Shown: piece by piece, positions 43,727-51,922 of the stretch | Numbering within the stretch: position 1 is the stretch's first letter | Layout of the letters: each line of letters starts with the position of its first letter | NCBI GenBank assembly: GCA_036268775.1 | Contig: DATATM010000010.1 | Location: forward strand, 62,001-126,000 | Origin: DASZIT01 sp036268775 | GTDB lineage: Bacteria; Actinomycetota; Acidimicrobiia; Acidimicrobiales; RAAP-2 | Length of the DNA stretch: 64,000 nucleotides | Reading direction: 5' to 3' | Program-made: the position numbers and the translations under genes | The notes under the pieces: model-generated | What the model was told of the DNA's origin: nothing | The model's input: only the letters and a program-made list of their open reading frames with translations | Database searches by the model: none

Positions 43727-44170
43727 GTGATCGTCGGCGTGATTGGGCGGGGCGAAGGACAGGAGACGTACACCGCTCGTGGGAGCCTGATGCTGTTCAA
43801 GGCACTGGCGTCGCAAGATGACGGCGACTTCTCGTTGATGGAGCGAACGCTGCCGCCCGGAGGCCGGAAGCCACCGCCCCATCGCCATACCAACTGCTCG
43901 GAGGCCTACTTCGTCCTCGATGGACAGGTGTCGGTCACGGTGGAGGACGATCAACTGGAGGTGGGCCCGGAAGGGTTCGTGCTCATACCCCGTGGCACAG
44001 CCCACACGTTCGGCAATGCGGGTGACATCGAGGCCCGGCTGCTGGTCATCCATGCCCCGGCGATGGACGCTTACTTCGCCGGGCTTCACGAGCTGTGGAA
44101 CCGCCAGCAGCCACCCTCGACGGAGGAAGAACGGGCACTGATGGCCCGCTTTGGGATGGATCCTGCCTAG
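43727..44170 (+). CDS. cupin-domain protein
   Basis: This 147-residue single-domain beta-barrel has the first cupin motif PPPHRHTNCSEAYFVLDGQV, carrying two His and a Glu, and the second motif EGFVLIPRGTAHTFGNAG, with the fourth ligand His. A metal site is therefore likely. Function ranges widely in this superfamily. The frame opens at GTG 43727, with another GTG at 43739; neither has a clear ribosome site. A TACAGT box at 43651 could start an mRNA with a leader of about 70 nt. Confidence 0.85.
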   Translation: MIVGVIGRGEGQETYTARGSLMLFKALASQDDGDFSLMERTLPPGGRKPPPHRHTNCSEAYFVLDGQVSVTVEDDQLEVGPEGFVLIPRGTAHTFGNAGDIEARLLVIHAPAMDAYFAGLHELWNRQQPPSTEEERALMARFGMDPA

Positions 44171-44191
44171 TCGGGGCGGTCTGGGTCACCA

Positions 44192-44746
44192 TCACGACGA
44201 CTCCGTCGGTGCCCGGTAACGCAGGGAACCAGCCTCACGAGCGGAAAGCACCACGCGGACAACGTCTTCCACTCGATCGGGAGGAGTATTCAAGACATGG
44301 CGCGCTTCGATGTCCGCCGAGGCGAACTCCCGATGCATCTGCCGGGTGGCGGCTTCGTCGGTGAACCCGTGATCGACGCGGGTCGCCACTCGTTCGACGC
44401 AGGTCTCCATCGGAGGCATCAAGACGACATAGTCCAACTCGTCCAGACCGGTGGCCGAGGCGAAGGTAGGAAGAAACCAAGGGCCGACGATCCCGTCGTA
44501 CACCGTGAAGTAACCGCCGGACGCATACCGACCGGCCGCCGAGGCCGCCGCCCGGGTGACGATCTGATTCTGCCGGTGGGCCGCGGTTAGCCAGGGGGCG
44601 ATCGAACCGTTGGCCAGGAACCCGAAGAAGGCATCGCCCGCCACGAAGACGCTGTGAGGCGACGCCTCGGCAATGGCTCGCGCCACCGTCGACTTCCCGG
44701 CGCCCGGAGGGCCGGTCACCAAGAGCAGCGACGCCATGGTCCACAT
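44192..44746 (-). CDS. P-loop kinase-like AAA ATPase
   Basis: This 184-residue protein has Walker A TGPPGAGKSTVARAI at the start, a DAFFGFL acidic patch, VYDGIVGPWFLPTF, a DYVVLMPPMETCVERVATR strand, and RHVLNTPPDRVEDVV at the end. This is the layout of small kinases related to shikimate/gluconate kinases and AAA_33 proteins that phosphorylate small molecules. The substrate is not identifiable. The ATG at 44746 is followed by another in-frame ATG at 44737, either of which may be used. It is 21 bp from the convergent cupin. Confidence 0.85.
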   Translation of the reverse strand: MWTMASLLLVTGPPGAGKSTVARAIAEASPHSVFVAGDAFFGFLANGSIAPWLTAAHRQNQIVTRAAASAAGRYASGGYFTVYDGIVGPWFLPTFASATGLDELDYVVLMPPMETCVERVATRVDHGFTDEAATRQMHREFASADIEARHVLNTPPDRVEDVVRVVLSAREAGSLRYRAPTESS

Positions 44747-44811
44747 TGTGGCGCATGGCGCCCTTCGCCCCTACCCGGCGGTGTCTATCCGGCTGCCACC
44801 GGCGGCGCCGT

Positions 44812-46437
44812 TCAGCTACCCGGTCGGTACTCGCCGAAGACACCCCGCAGGACATCGGAGACTTCGCCCAGAGTGGCCATCCGGCTCAACGCTTCCTTCA
44901 TGGGAATCAGCAGGTTCTGGGTCCCCCGGGCGGCGGCCTCCACGTCGGCCAGCGAAGCTTCGACCGCCGACTGGTCGCGCTCGGCGCGCACCCGCTTGAC
45001 CGATGCCACCTGCGAGCGCTGCAGCTCCTCATCGATGGGGAACACGTCGGACGGGTCGTTGGTCTCGTCGACGAATTTGTTGACCCCGATGACGATCTTC
45101 TCGTTGTCGTCGATGGCCTTGGCGTAGGCATAGGCGGCCTGTTCGATCTCACCCTGCATGTAGTGGGCCTCGATGGCGTTCACCGCGCCGCCCATGGCGT
45201 CGATCCGTTCCAGGTACTCCCAAGCGCCCTTTTCGACTTCGTCGGTCAACGACTCGACGAACCACGATCCGGCCAGAGGATCCACGGTGTCGGCGATCCC
45301 CGACTCGTATCCGACGATCTGCTGGGTCCGCAGGGCAATCTTGGCTGCCTTCTGGGTGGGTAGCCCGAGAGCCTCGTCGAAGCCGTTGGTGTGGAGGCTC
45401 TGGGTGCCACCCAGGGCGGCGGCCATGGCCTGGACCGTGACCCGGACAATGTTGTTCTCCGGCTGCTGGGCGGTCAGGGTCGAGCCACCGGTCTGGGTGT
45501 GGAAGCGGAGGAGCTTGGACTTCTCGTCCTTGGCGTTGAACCGCTCGGTCATGATCTTGGCCCACATCCGGCGGGCGGCCCGGTACTTGGCCACTTCTTC
45601 GAACAGGTTGTTGTGGGCGTTCCAGAAGAAGCTGAGCCGGGGGGCGAAGGCGTCGACATCCAGACCGGCGGCCAGAGCCGCGTCGACGTAGGCGATCCCG
45701 TTGGCGATGGTGAAGGCGATCTCCTGGACGGCCGTGGATCCGGCCTCGCGGATGTGGTAGCCGGAGATGGAGATGGTGTTCCACGCCGGCAGATGCTCGG
45801 CACAGTAGGAGAAGGTGTCGGTCACCAGTCGCATCGATGGCCGGGGCGGGTAGATGTAGGTCCCCCGGGCCACGTACTCCTTGAGGATGTCGTTTTGAAT
45901 GGTGCCGCCCAGTCGCTTCGGGTCGACGCCGTTCTCTTCGGCCACCAGTTGGTAGAAGAGCAGCAGGATGGCGGCGGTGGAGTTGATGGTCATCGAGGTG
46001 GTGACCTCGTCGAGCGGGAGGTCGGCCAGCAACAGCCTCATGTCGACCAACGAGTCGATGGCGACACCCACCTTCCCCACCTCGCCCTCCGACCGGGGGT
46101 GGTCGGAGTCGAGGCCCATCTGGGTGGGGAGGTCGAAGGCGCAGGAGAGACCGGTCTGGCCGGCCCCGAGGAGGAACTTGAACCTCTGGTTGGTGGAAGT
46201 GGCATCGCCGAACCCGGCGTACTGCCTCATGGTCCAGAGGCGACCCCGGTACATGTCGGGACGGATCCCCCGGGTATAGGGATACATGCCAGGTTCGCCC
46301 AGCTGTTGATCGGGGTCCCAGCCCTCGAGATCGGCCGGGCGGTAGACCGGCCGGACCTCGATCCCCGAGTCGGTCCGCCGCTCACTCGCCTTGGCCGGCG
46401 AGGAGGGCGGACTGGAGGGCGGGGTCTTCGGTGCCAT
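44812..46437 (-). CDS. mcmA1: methylmalonyl-CoA mutase, catalytic (large) subunit
   Basis: This 541-residue mutase barrel lacks the B12-binding domain, as in two-part archaeal/actinobacterial types. Active-site residues point to methylmalonyl-CoA: Tyr73 in TMRQYAGF and Arg191 in GTIQNDILKEYVARG align with the Tyr89 and Arg207 that distinguish methylmalonyl- from isobutyryl-CoA mutase (Phe/Gln there). FNAKDEKSKLLRFHTQTGGSTLTAQQPENNIVR is also typical. The small cobalamin subunit is not in the window. It would take methylmalonyl-CoA from propionyl-CoA carboxylase. The ATG at 46437 has TAACCT 7 nt upstream and appears leaderless. Confidence 0.92.
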   Translation of the reverse strand: MAPKTPPSSPPSSPAKASERRTDSGIEVRPVYRPADLEGWDPDQQLGEPGMYPYTRGIRPDMYRGRLWTMRQYAGFGDATSTNQRFKFLLGAGQTGLSCAFDLPTQMGLDSDHPRSEGEVGKVGVAIDSLVDMRLLLADLPLDEVTTSMTINSTAAILLLFYQLVAEENGVDPKRLGGTIQNDILKEYVARGTYIYPPRPSMRLVTDTFSYCAEHLPAWNTISISGYHIREAGSTAVQEIAFTIANGIAYVDAALAAGLDVDAFAPRLSFFWNAHNNLFEEVAKYRAARRMWAKIMTERFNAKDEKSKLLRFHTQTGGSTLTAQQPENNIVRVTVQAMAAALGGTQSLHTNGFDEALGLPTQKAAKIALRTQQIVGYESGIADTVDPLAGSWFVESLTDEVEKGAWEYLERIDAMGGAVNAIEAHYMQGEIEQAAYAYAKAIDDNEKIVIGVNKFVDETNDPSDVFPIDEELQRSQVASVKRVRAERDQSAVEASLADVEAAARGTQNLLIPMKEALSRMATLGEVSDVLRGVFGEYRPGS

Positions 46438-46444
46438 GGCCACC

Positions 46445-46450
46445 AGGTTA
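46445..46450 (-). promoter_or_regulatory. -10 box of leaderless mutase gene
   Basis: TAACCT on the minus strand, 7 nt before the ATG at 46437. The upstream in-frame GTG at 46443 would leave no room for a leader. Confidence 0.5.
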
Positions 46451-46502
46451 CGGTTTCCTGAACCCGGGGTTCGCCGGGCTACCTCGGAAGGTCAGTCTGT
46501 GG

Positions 46503-47684
46503 TTAGGACGCCGCGGCCGGAGCCACCGCGTGGGGCATGCAGAGATCGTCGTATTCGGCGATGACGATCTCCCCGGCGTTCGGACCGCAGGCCGGGCAGT
46601 CGGGGTCGCGATGCACCTTGAAGGTCCGGAAGCTCTGCTCGAGGGCGTCGTAGGCCATCAGCCGTCCCTGGAGGGTCTCCCCCAGGTCGAGAAGGATCTT
46701 GATCGCCTCCACCGCCTGGATGGAGCCGACGATCCCGGGCAGCACGCCAAGGACACCGGCTTCCGAGCAACTCGGGGCCAGCTCGGCCGGAGGCGGCTCG
46801 GGGATCATGCATCGGTAGCAAGGTCCCACCCACGGGTTGAACACGGTGATCTGACCCTCGAACCGGAAGATCGACCCGTGGACCACCGGGATGTTCTTCA
46901 CCAGGGATGCGTCGTTGACCAGGTAGCGGGTCGGGAAGTTGTCCGTCCCGTCCACGATGACGTCGTATCCATCGATGATGTCGAGGATGTTGTCCGCCCC
47001 GAGCCGGACGTCGTAGGTGACCACGTTCACGTCCGGGTTCATCAAGGTCAGGGTCTTCTTGGCCGAGTCGACCTTCCGCTCACCGATCCGATCGGTGTTG
47101 TGGAGGATCTGGCGTTGCAGGTTGGAGGCATCGACCACGTCCATGTCGATGATTCCGAGGGTGCCGACCCCGGCGGCCGCCAGGTAGATGGCGGCCGGGG
47201 AACCGAGCCCACCCGCCCCGAGCAGGAGCACTTTGGAGTCGAGCAGCTTGAGCTGTCCGGTCTCCCCGATCTCCGGCAAGAGCAGGTGCCGCTGATAGCG
47301 GTTCCGCTGCTCCGAGCTCAGGGACTGGGGCGTCGACCACTCCCGACCCTCGTCCTTCCAACGGTTGAAGCCCCCGACGATCGACGACACATCGGTGTAG
47401 CCCAGCTCCTGGAGGGTTTTGGCCGCGAACGCCGAGCGGGTCCCGCCGGCGCAGTAGGCCAAGATGTGCGACGACTTGTCCGGAATCCGTCCCTCCACCG
47501 AGGTTTCGAGGGTGCCCCGGGGGATGTGGACCGCCCCGGGCAGGGCACCCTGCTCGTACTCGTCGGGCTCCCGGACGTCGAGCACCACTGCCTTGTCGGC
47601 AGACAACTCCGCCTCGGCCTGGGCCGGGTCGATCTCCCGCACGGCCGCCTTGGCCTCGGCCAACATTTCTCTGAAGGTGGGCAC
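46503..47684 (-). CDS. rhodanese-ThiF/MoeB fusion (sulfur-carrier activating enzyme)
   Basis: This protein of about 393 residues has a rhodanese domain first (residues 10-115; LDVREPDEYEQGALPGAVHIP and active-site Cys78 in YCAGGTRS). A complete ThiF/MoeB E1 domain follows (GAGGLGSPAAIYLAAAG 156-172, DMDVVDASNLQRQ, VDGTDNFPTRYLVND, zinc Cys pairs 289/292 and 363/366, catalytic Cys306). It adenylates a MoaD/ThiS/CysO-type carrier and transfers sulfur to its C-terminal glycine. In known MoeZ/Uba4 the order is the reverse, ThiF then rhodanese. Start is GTG 47684, where family similarity starts; an ATG at 47726 is possible. Confidence 0.9.
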   Translation of the reverse strand: MPTFREMLAEAKAAVREIDPAQAEAELSADKAVVLDVREPDEYEQGALPGAVHIPRGTLETSVEGRIPDKSSHILAYCAGGTRSAFAAKTLQELGYTDVSSIVGGFNRWKDEGREWSTPQSLSSEQRNRYQRHLLLPEIGETGQLKLLDSKVLLLGAGGLGSPAAIYLAAAGVGTLGIIDMDVVDASNLQRQILHNTDRIGERKVDSAKKTLTLMNPDVNVVTYDVRLGADNILDIIDGYDVIVDGTDNFPTRYLVNDASLVKNIPVVHGSIFRFEGQITVFNPWVGPCYRCMIPEPPPAELAPSCSEAGVLGVLPGIVGSIQAVEAIKILLDLGETLQGRLMAYDALEQSFRTFKVHRDPDCPACGPNAGEIVIAEYDDLCMPHAVAPAAAS

Positions 47685-47758
47685 AACTATCACTGTCCTT
47701 ACTGGGTGGAGGTTGACCGGTCGCATCCGGCCCCCCAATCCTCCTCAACTGCGATCTC

Positions 47759-47770
47759 TTACAGGTGTAA
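47759..47770. promoter_or_regulatory. TACANNTGTA-type palindrome
   Basis: TTACAGGTGTAA is a perfect palindrome and contains TACANNTGTA, the core recognised by BlaI/MecI/CopY-type repressors. It lies between the sulfur-enzyme gene (minus) and a nitroreductase (plus) and could serve either. No such repressor is encoded here. Confidence 0.4.
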
Positions 47771-47891
47771 ACCCTACCAGCGGGGTCAACATTCCCGGCT
47801 GAGGACTCCGCTCGGTCCCGGGCTCGTTGGCCCACCCGGCCCGGGTCACCCGGGGTGTCCCACCAGACTGCCTCCAGACCATGATGGGCGG

Positions 47892-48491
47892 ATGGAAATG
47901 AGCGAAGCGGTCCGCCAGCGGCGGATGACCAGGAACTTCTCCGGCCAGCCGCTGCCCACCGGATTGTTGGACTCGATGCTGGCCGACGCGCTCCGGGCGC
48001 CATCGGCCGGGAACACCCAGGGGCGGGAGTTCATCGTGCTGGAGGGCCCTACCGAGACCCGGCAGTACTGGGACGCCACCACTGATGACGCCTGGCGTTC
48101 CTCCTCCCGGCGGTTCGAGGCAATGTCCCAGGCTCCGGTGGTCGTCCTGCCTTACGTTGACCCCGACGCCTACCGCTCCCGGTACCGCGAGGCGGACAAG
48201 GCCAAGGACGGGGGTGAGGAGGTCGAATGGGTGGTCCCCTTCTGGTTCGTCGATGCCGCCTACGCGGTGATGACCCTGCTGCTCCGGGCCACCGACGAGG
48301 GGATCGGGGCCGCCTTTCTCGGCAATTTCCGAGGGGAGACTGGCCTCCGAACCGCTCTCGGTGTCCCCCACCGCTACCGGTGGCTCGGGGCGGTGCTGCT
48401 CGGGGAAGCCGCCGAGCCGGATCCGCCTTCGTCGTCGTTGTCGCGACCCAAGCGGCCGAACTCCGAGGTCGTCCACCGGGGTCGCTGGTAG
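47892..48491 (+). CDS. nitroreductase-family FMN protein
   Basis: This 199-residue protein has the FMN-binding start EAVRQRRMTRNFSGQPLP, LADALRAPSAGNTQGREFIVL, VDAAYAVMTLLLRATDEGIGAAFLGNF and a C-terminal LGAVLLGEAAE. The family reduces nitro groups, quinones or enones, or dehydrogenates. The substrate is not readable. Two in-frame ATGs (47892, 47898) are candidates; I use the first. The C-terminal SRPKRPNSEVVHRGRW is typical of actinobacterial members. A dehydro-F420 reductase role is a speculation prompted by the missing FbiB domain. Confidence 0.88.
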   Translation: MEMSEAVRQRRMTRNFSGQPLPTGLLDSMLADALRAPSAGNTQGREFIVLEGPTETRQYWDATTDDAWRSSSRRFEAMSQAPVVVLPYVDPDAYRSRYREADKAKDGGEEVEWVVPFWFVDAAYAVMTLLLRATDEGIGAAFLGNFRGETGLRTALGVPHRYRWLGAVLLGEAAEPDPPSSSLSRPKRPNSEVVHRGRW

Positions 48492-48654
48492 CCGACGGCC
48501 GGGGGGACCGAGGTCGCCAACCACGGCCACCATCCCGTGCAGGTGACCGGCCAGGTCGGTGGCAAGGACGAGTCTGCAGGCTGTGGGAGTCCATCCAGTG
48601 CGCCGTGGCAGAACCCATTCGGTGCGCTTCCCGCCTGCTCCTTCGGAGGTTCCC

Positions 48655-49374
48655 ATGGCCACATCCACCGTCCCCCTCTCGCCCGTCGGCGCCGAATCCC
48701 CGACCGACCCGACCGCGAATCGCTCCCCACGATCCCAAGCCGGCGCCTTCGACCTCCTTCGCATCCTTCCGTGGGCGGATCCGATCGCCGACCCCCACGG
48801 CGTCCATCCCTGTTCCCGCTACGTCGAGCTCTACTGGCTGGGGATCCTCGGGCCATCCACCACCTGGCTCCTCCGCCGAATTTCCTACGGGCTCGAAGTC
48901 AACTCGGACGGATTCGACCTCCACCTGTCGGAAACCGCCCGGTCGTTGGGACTCGGGGATCGCATGGGCAAGAACTCCCCGTTCCGCCGTGCCCTCCACC
49001 GCCTCTCCACCTTTGAGCTGGCCCGGTCCCACGGAGCCGCAACCCTTGCCGTTCGTACCCGCATCCCGCCGCTACCCCTTCGTCACCTCAACCGACTGCC
49101 GGAATCGCTCCAGCAGAGCCACCGGGGCTGGCTGGCCGAACAACGGCTCCCCGAGCCCGAGCAGATGCGTCGTCGCGCCGCGCGGTTGGCGGCCGGTCTC
49201 GCCGCCGCCGGCCACGACCGCGAACAGATCGAACGTCGCCTGGGTGGATGGCAGTTCCATCCGGCGGTGGCGTTTCAAGCCGCCAAGGAGGCAGTGCCGG
49301 CCGTCGTGACTCCGGTCGACTCGCCCCCATCGGATCGAGAGATTGCGGGTGAGAACACCGCTGCCGACTCGTAA
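48655..49374 (+). CDS. conserved actinobacterial protein of unknown function
   Basis: This 239-residue soluble protein has no membrane helix. After a Ser/Pro-rich start of about 28 residues comes a compact region (SRYVELYWLGILGPSTTWLLRR, DLHLSETARSLGLG, SPFRRALHRLSTFELAR, LAVRTRIPPLPLRHLNRLP) with helix-turn-helix-like spacing. An arginine-rich helical tail follows. The first region resembles the winged-helix 'VELYWLGxLGPSTTWLLRR' protein seen in many actinobacteria without known role. The ATG has GGAGG 5 nt upstream, so expression is likely. I do not assign a function. Confidence 0.8.
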   Translation: MATSTVPLSPVGAESPTDPTANRSPRSQAGAFDLLRILPWADPIADPHGVHPCSRYVELYWLGILGPSTTWLLRRISYGLEVNSDGFDLHLSETARSLGLGDRMGKNSPFRRALHRLSTFELARSHGAATLAVRTRIPPLPLRHLNRLPESLQQSHRGWLAEQRLPEPEQMRRRAARLAAGLAAAGHDREQIERRLGGWQFHPAVAFQAAKEAVPAVVTPVDSPPSDREIAGENTAADS

Positions 49375-49392
49375 ATCTGGAGGGGTGGCCTG

Positions 49393-49455
49393 ATGAATGT
49401 GGTGACCCTTGGCGAGCTGGTCGGCAAGGCCCACACTCACGACCGGGTGGCGTAG
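49393..49455 (+). CDS. possible 20-residue peptide
   Basis: A 20-codon frame (ATG at 49393, TAG at 49453) begins 18 bp after the previous gene's stop and has GGAGGGG 7 nt upstream of its ATG. The peptide starts MNVVTLGELVGKAHTHDRVA. No related sequence is known to me. The good ribosome site is the only support; it may be the remnant of a longer gene. Confidence 0.25.
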   Translation: MNVVTLGELVGKAHTHDRVA

Positions 49456-49625
49456 GCAACCTCAGCGCTCCTTGGTCCCCCCCATCCGAGCCCATTGACG
49501 ATCCCGGGTCCTCTTTCGGTGCCTCCGCATCGAATAGCTCCGGCGGTGGCCGGTGTGTGAAACTCACCGGCGAACGGAGCGCCGCCACACCCGGCTGTCG
49601 GTGGCTCCGTCCGGGGGGGAGGACC

Positions 49626-50699
49626 ATGCGAGCAGCCGTGACCCGGGGTGGTCAGCTGGAAGTCGTGAATGTGGACGAACCGGAAGCGGGGTCGGGCCAT
49701 GTCCTGGTCCGTCCGCTGTCCACCGGGATCTGTGGATCCGACCTCCACGCGCTGGCCGACTTCAGCAACTTCACCGGCCTGATGGAGCGGGTGGGGGCGC
49801 CGTCGCTGGATGCGACGGCCGACACCATCTTCGGGCACGAGTTCTGCGCCGAGATCCTCGAGCACGGTCCGGATACCGCCGGGACGCTGCCGGTCGGGAC
49901 CCGGGTCTGTTCGGTGCCCATCATCATCGGCCCGGGGGGCGTCGAACAGATCGGCTATTCGAACACCTACCCCGGGGCGCTGGCCGAACAGATGGTGCTC
50001 CAGGAAGTCCTCCTGCTCCCGGTTCCCGATTCGCTGGAGACGAATATCGCTGCCCTCACCGAGCCGTTGGCGGTCGGGGAGCACGCCGTCGGGCTGGCCG
50101 ACCTCCAACCCGGGCAGCCGTGCCTGGTGGTCGGCTGCGGCCCGGTGGGCCTGGCGGTCATCGCCGCCCTCAAGGGGCGCAACCACGGCCCGGTGCTGGC
50201 CGCAGACTTCTCTCCCGTCCGGCGCCGGTTGGCCGAGGCCTTCGGCGCCGACGACGTCATCGACCCGGCGGTGTCGTCGCCTCACGATCGGTGGGCCTCG
50301 TTCGGCGTCCCGATGACGATCATGGAGCGGGCCGGCGCCGCCATGATGGGGATGGAGCTGAAGGACCCGGTCATCTTCGAGGCGGTCGGGGTCCCGGGGA
50401 TGCTGCAGTCCATCATCGAAGCGGCTCCGCCCCGGAGCCGGATCGTGGTGGTCGGCGTCTGCATGCACCCCGACTCGATCGAGCCGTTCTTCGCGGTGAC
50501 CAAGGAGATGGAGTTCCGCTTCTCCTTCGGCTACACGCCGGCCGAGTACGCCGCCACGCTCGAGCGACTGGCCCACCGGGTGCCGGGAGCCGAGTTGCTG
50601 GTGACCGATGCCGTCGGGCTCGATGACGCCCCCGGCGCCTTCGAGACCCTGCGCACCCCCGGTGAGCACGGAAAGATTCTCATCACTCCCCAGAACTAG
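49626..50699 (+). CDS. zinc-type alcohol dehydrogenase (MDR family)
   Basis: This 357-residue MDR has the catalytic zinc motif ICGSDLHAL near residue 38, GHEFCAEILEHG near 80, and the coenzyme fold VVGCGPVGLAVIAAL near 165. The usual structural-zinc loop (four cysteines around residues 95-115) is missing; it reads SVPIIIGPGGVEQIGYSN. The ATG at 49626 follows GGGGGGAGG. The gene is 27 bp upstream of a monooxygenase and epoxide hydrolase, so it may oxidise the alcohol or diol product. Actual substrate unknown. Confidence 0.88.
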   Translation: MRAAVTRGGQLEVVNVDEPEAGSGHVLVRPLSTGICGSDLHALADFSNFTGLMERVGAPSLDATADTIFGHEFCAEILEHGPDTAGTLPVGTRVCSVPIIIGPGGVEQIGYSNTYPGALAEQMVLQEVLLLPVPDSLETNIAALTEPLAVGEHAVGLADLQPGQPCLVVGCGPVGLAVIAALKGRNHGPVLAADFSPVRRRLAEAFGADDVIDPAVSSPHDRWASFGVPMTIMERAGAAMMGMELKDPVIFEAVGVPGMLQSIIEAAPPRSRIVVVGVCMHPDSIEPFFAVTKEMEFRFSFGYTPAEYAATLERLAHRVPGAELLVTDAVGLDDAPGAFETLRTPGEHGKILITPQN

Positions 50700-50726
50700 A
50701 AGCACCTAGAGAGGAACACAGGATCA

Positions 50727-51917
50727 ATGACAACGCTGAATGCCGGAGACGACCTCAAGTTCGGGGTCTTCCTGGCCCCCTTCCACCCGGTGGGACAGAA
50801 CCCCACCCTGGCCCTCGAGCGCGACATGCAGCTCATCGAGCACCTCGACCAGCTCGGCTTTGACGAGGCCTGGTTCGGCGAGCACCACTCGGCCGGCTAC
50901 GAGATCATCGCCTCACCCGAGGTCTTCATTGCCGCCGTAGCCCAGCGAACCCGGCACATTCGGTTGGGCACCGGCGTCTCCTCGCTGCCCTACCACCACC
51001 CCTTCATGCTGGCCGACCGGCTGGTCCTGCTCGATCACCTGACCCGCGGCCGCCTGATGATCGGGGTGGGTCCGGGGGCGCTCCCTTCCGACGCCTACAT
51101 GATGGGTATCGAGGTGGCCAAGCAGCGGGACATGATGGAAGAGGCGCTCGAGGCGATCCTCCTGTTACTGGCCGGAGACGAGCCGGTCGACTACGAGACC
51201 GACTGGTTCAAACTGGTGGGGGGGCGCCTGCAGATGCGCCCGTACCAGCGCCCTTTCCCGGAGGTGGCGGTGGCCGCCCAAATCTCCCCGGCCGGACCTC
51301 GGGCCGCCGGACGCTTCGGCTGCAGCCTGCTCTCCATCGGGGCCACCTCGGCCGGCGGGTTCGATGCCCTCGGCCTCCACTGGAAGGTCATGGAAGAACG
51401 GGCGGAGGAATTCGGCACCACCGTGGATCGGAGCAAATGGCGCCTGGTGGGCCCGGTCCACCTTGCCGACACCAAGGAGCAGGCCATCGCCGATGTGGAA
51501 TTCGGACTGGCCGAGTGGGTCGACTACTTCCAGCGGGTGGCCGCCCTCCCCCTGGCCCCCGATACTGCCAACCATGCCTCCCTGGTCGATGCCCTCAACG
51601 CCTCGGGGTTCGCGGTGATCGGCACCCCCGACGACGCCATCGAGCAGATCAGTCGACTGCGGGAGCAGTCGGGGGGATTCGGGACCTTCCTGGCCATGGG
51701 CCATGAGTGGGCGGACACCGACGCCACCCGCCACTCCTACGAGTTGATGTCGCGTTACGTGGCACCTCAATTCCAGGGGTCGGCCAGTTCGCTGACCGCC
51801 AGTCGGGACTGGGCGGCGGAGAATCGCCCCACCTTCATCGGCGCGGCCGGATCGGCCGTCATGTCGGCCATCCAGAAGCACGCCGAGGAAAAAGAAGCCA
51901 AGTCAGCGAAGGTGTGA
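50727..51917 (+). CDS. luciferase-like flavin monooxygenase, LimB-like
   Basis: This 396-residue TIM-barrel protein begins LKFGVFLAPFHPVGQNPTLALERDM. LGFDEAWFGEHHSAGYEIIASPEVFIAAVAQRT, LGTGVSSLPYHHPFMLADRLVLLDHL, GRLMIGVGPGALPSDAYMMG and MRPYQRPFPEVAVAAQISP follow. This subgroup includes limonene 1,2-monooxygenase and related flavin-dependent enzymes. It would insert oxygen into a double bond using reduced flavin from a separate reductase. It stands 27 bp after the dehydrogenase and 5 bp before the epoxide hydrolase, which fits epoxide formation. F420 dependence is a less likely alternative. Confidence 0.85.
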   Translation: MTTLNAGDDLKFGVFLAPFHPVGQNPTLALERDMQLIEHLDQLGFDEAWFGEHHSAGYEIIASPEVFIAAVAQRTRHIRLGTGVSSLPYHHPFMLADRLVLLDHLTRGRLMIGVGPGALPSDAYMMGIEVAKQRDMMEEALEAILLLLAGDEPVDYETDWFKLVGGRLQMRPYQRPFPEVAVAAQISPAGPRAAGRFGCSLLSIGATSAGGFDALGLHWKVMEERAEEFGTTVDRSKWRLVGPVHLADTKEQAIADVEFGLAEWVDYFQRVAALPLAPDTANHASLVDALNASGFAVIGTPDDAIEQISRLREQSGGFGTFLAMGHEWADTDATRHSYELMSRYVAPQFQGSASSLTASRDWAAENRPTFIGAAGSAVMSAIQKHAEEKEAKSAKV

Positions 51918-51922
51918 GCCCC

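Noticed and set aside
44737..44746. Toxin (zeta-like) reading of the small P-loop kinase
   Set aside because: No antitoxin gene is beside it and the motifs fit a metabolic kinase as well or better.
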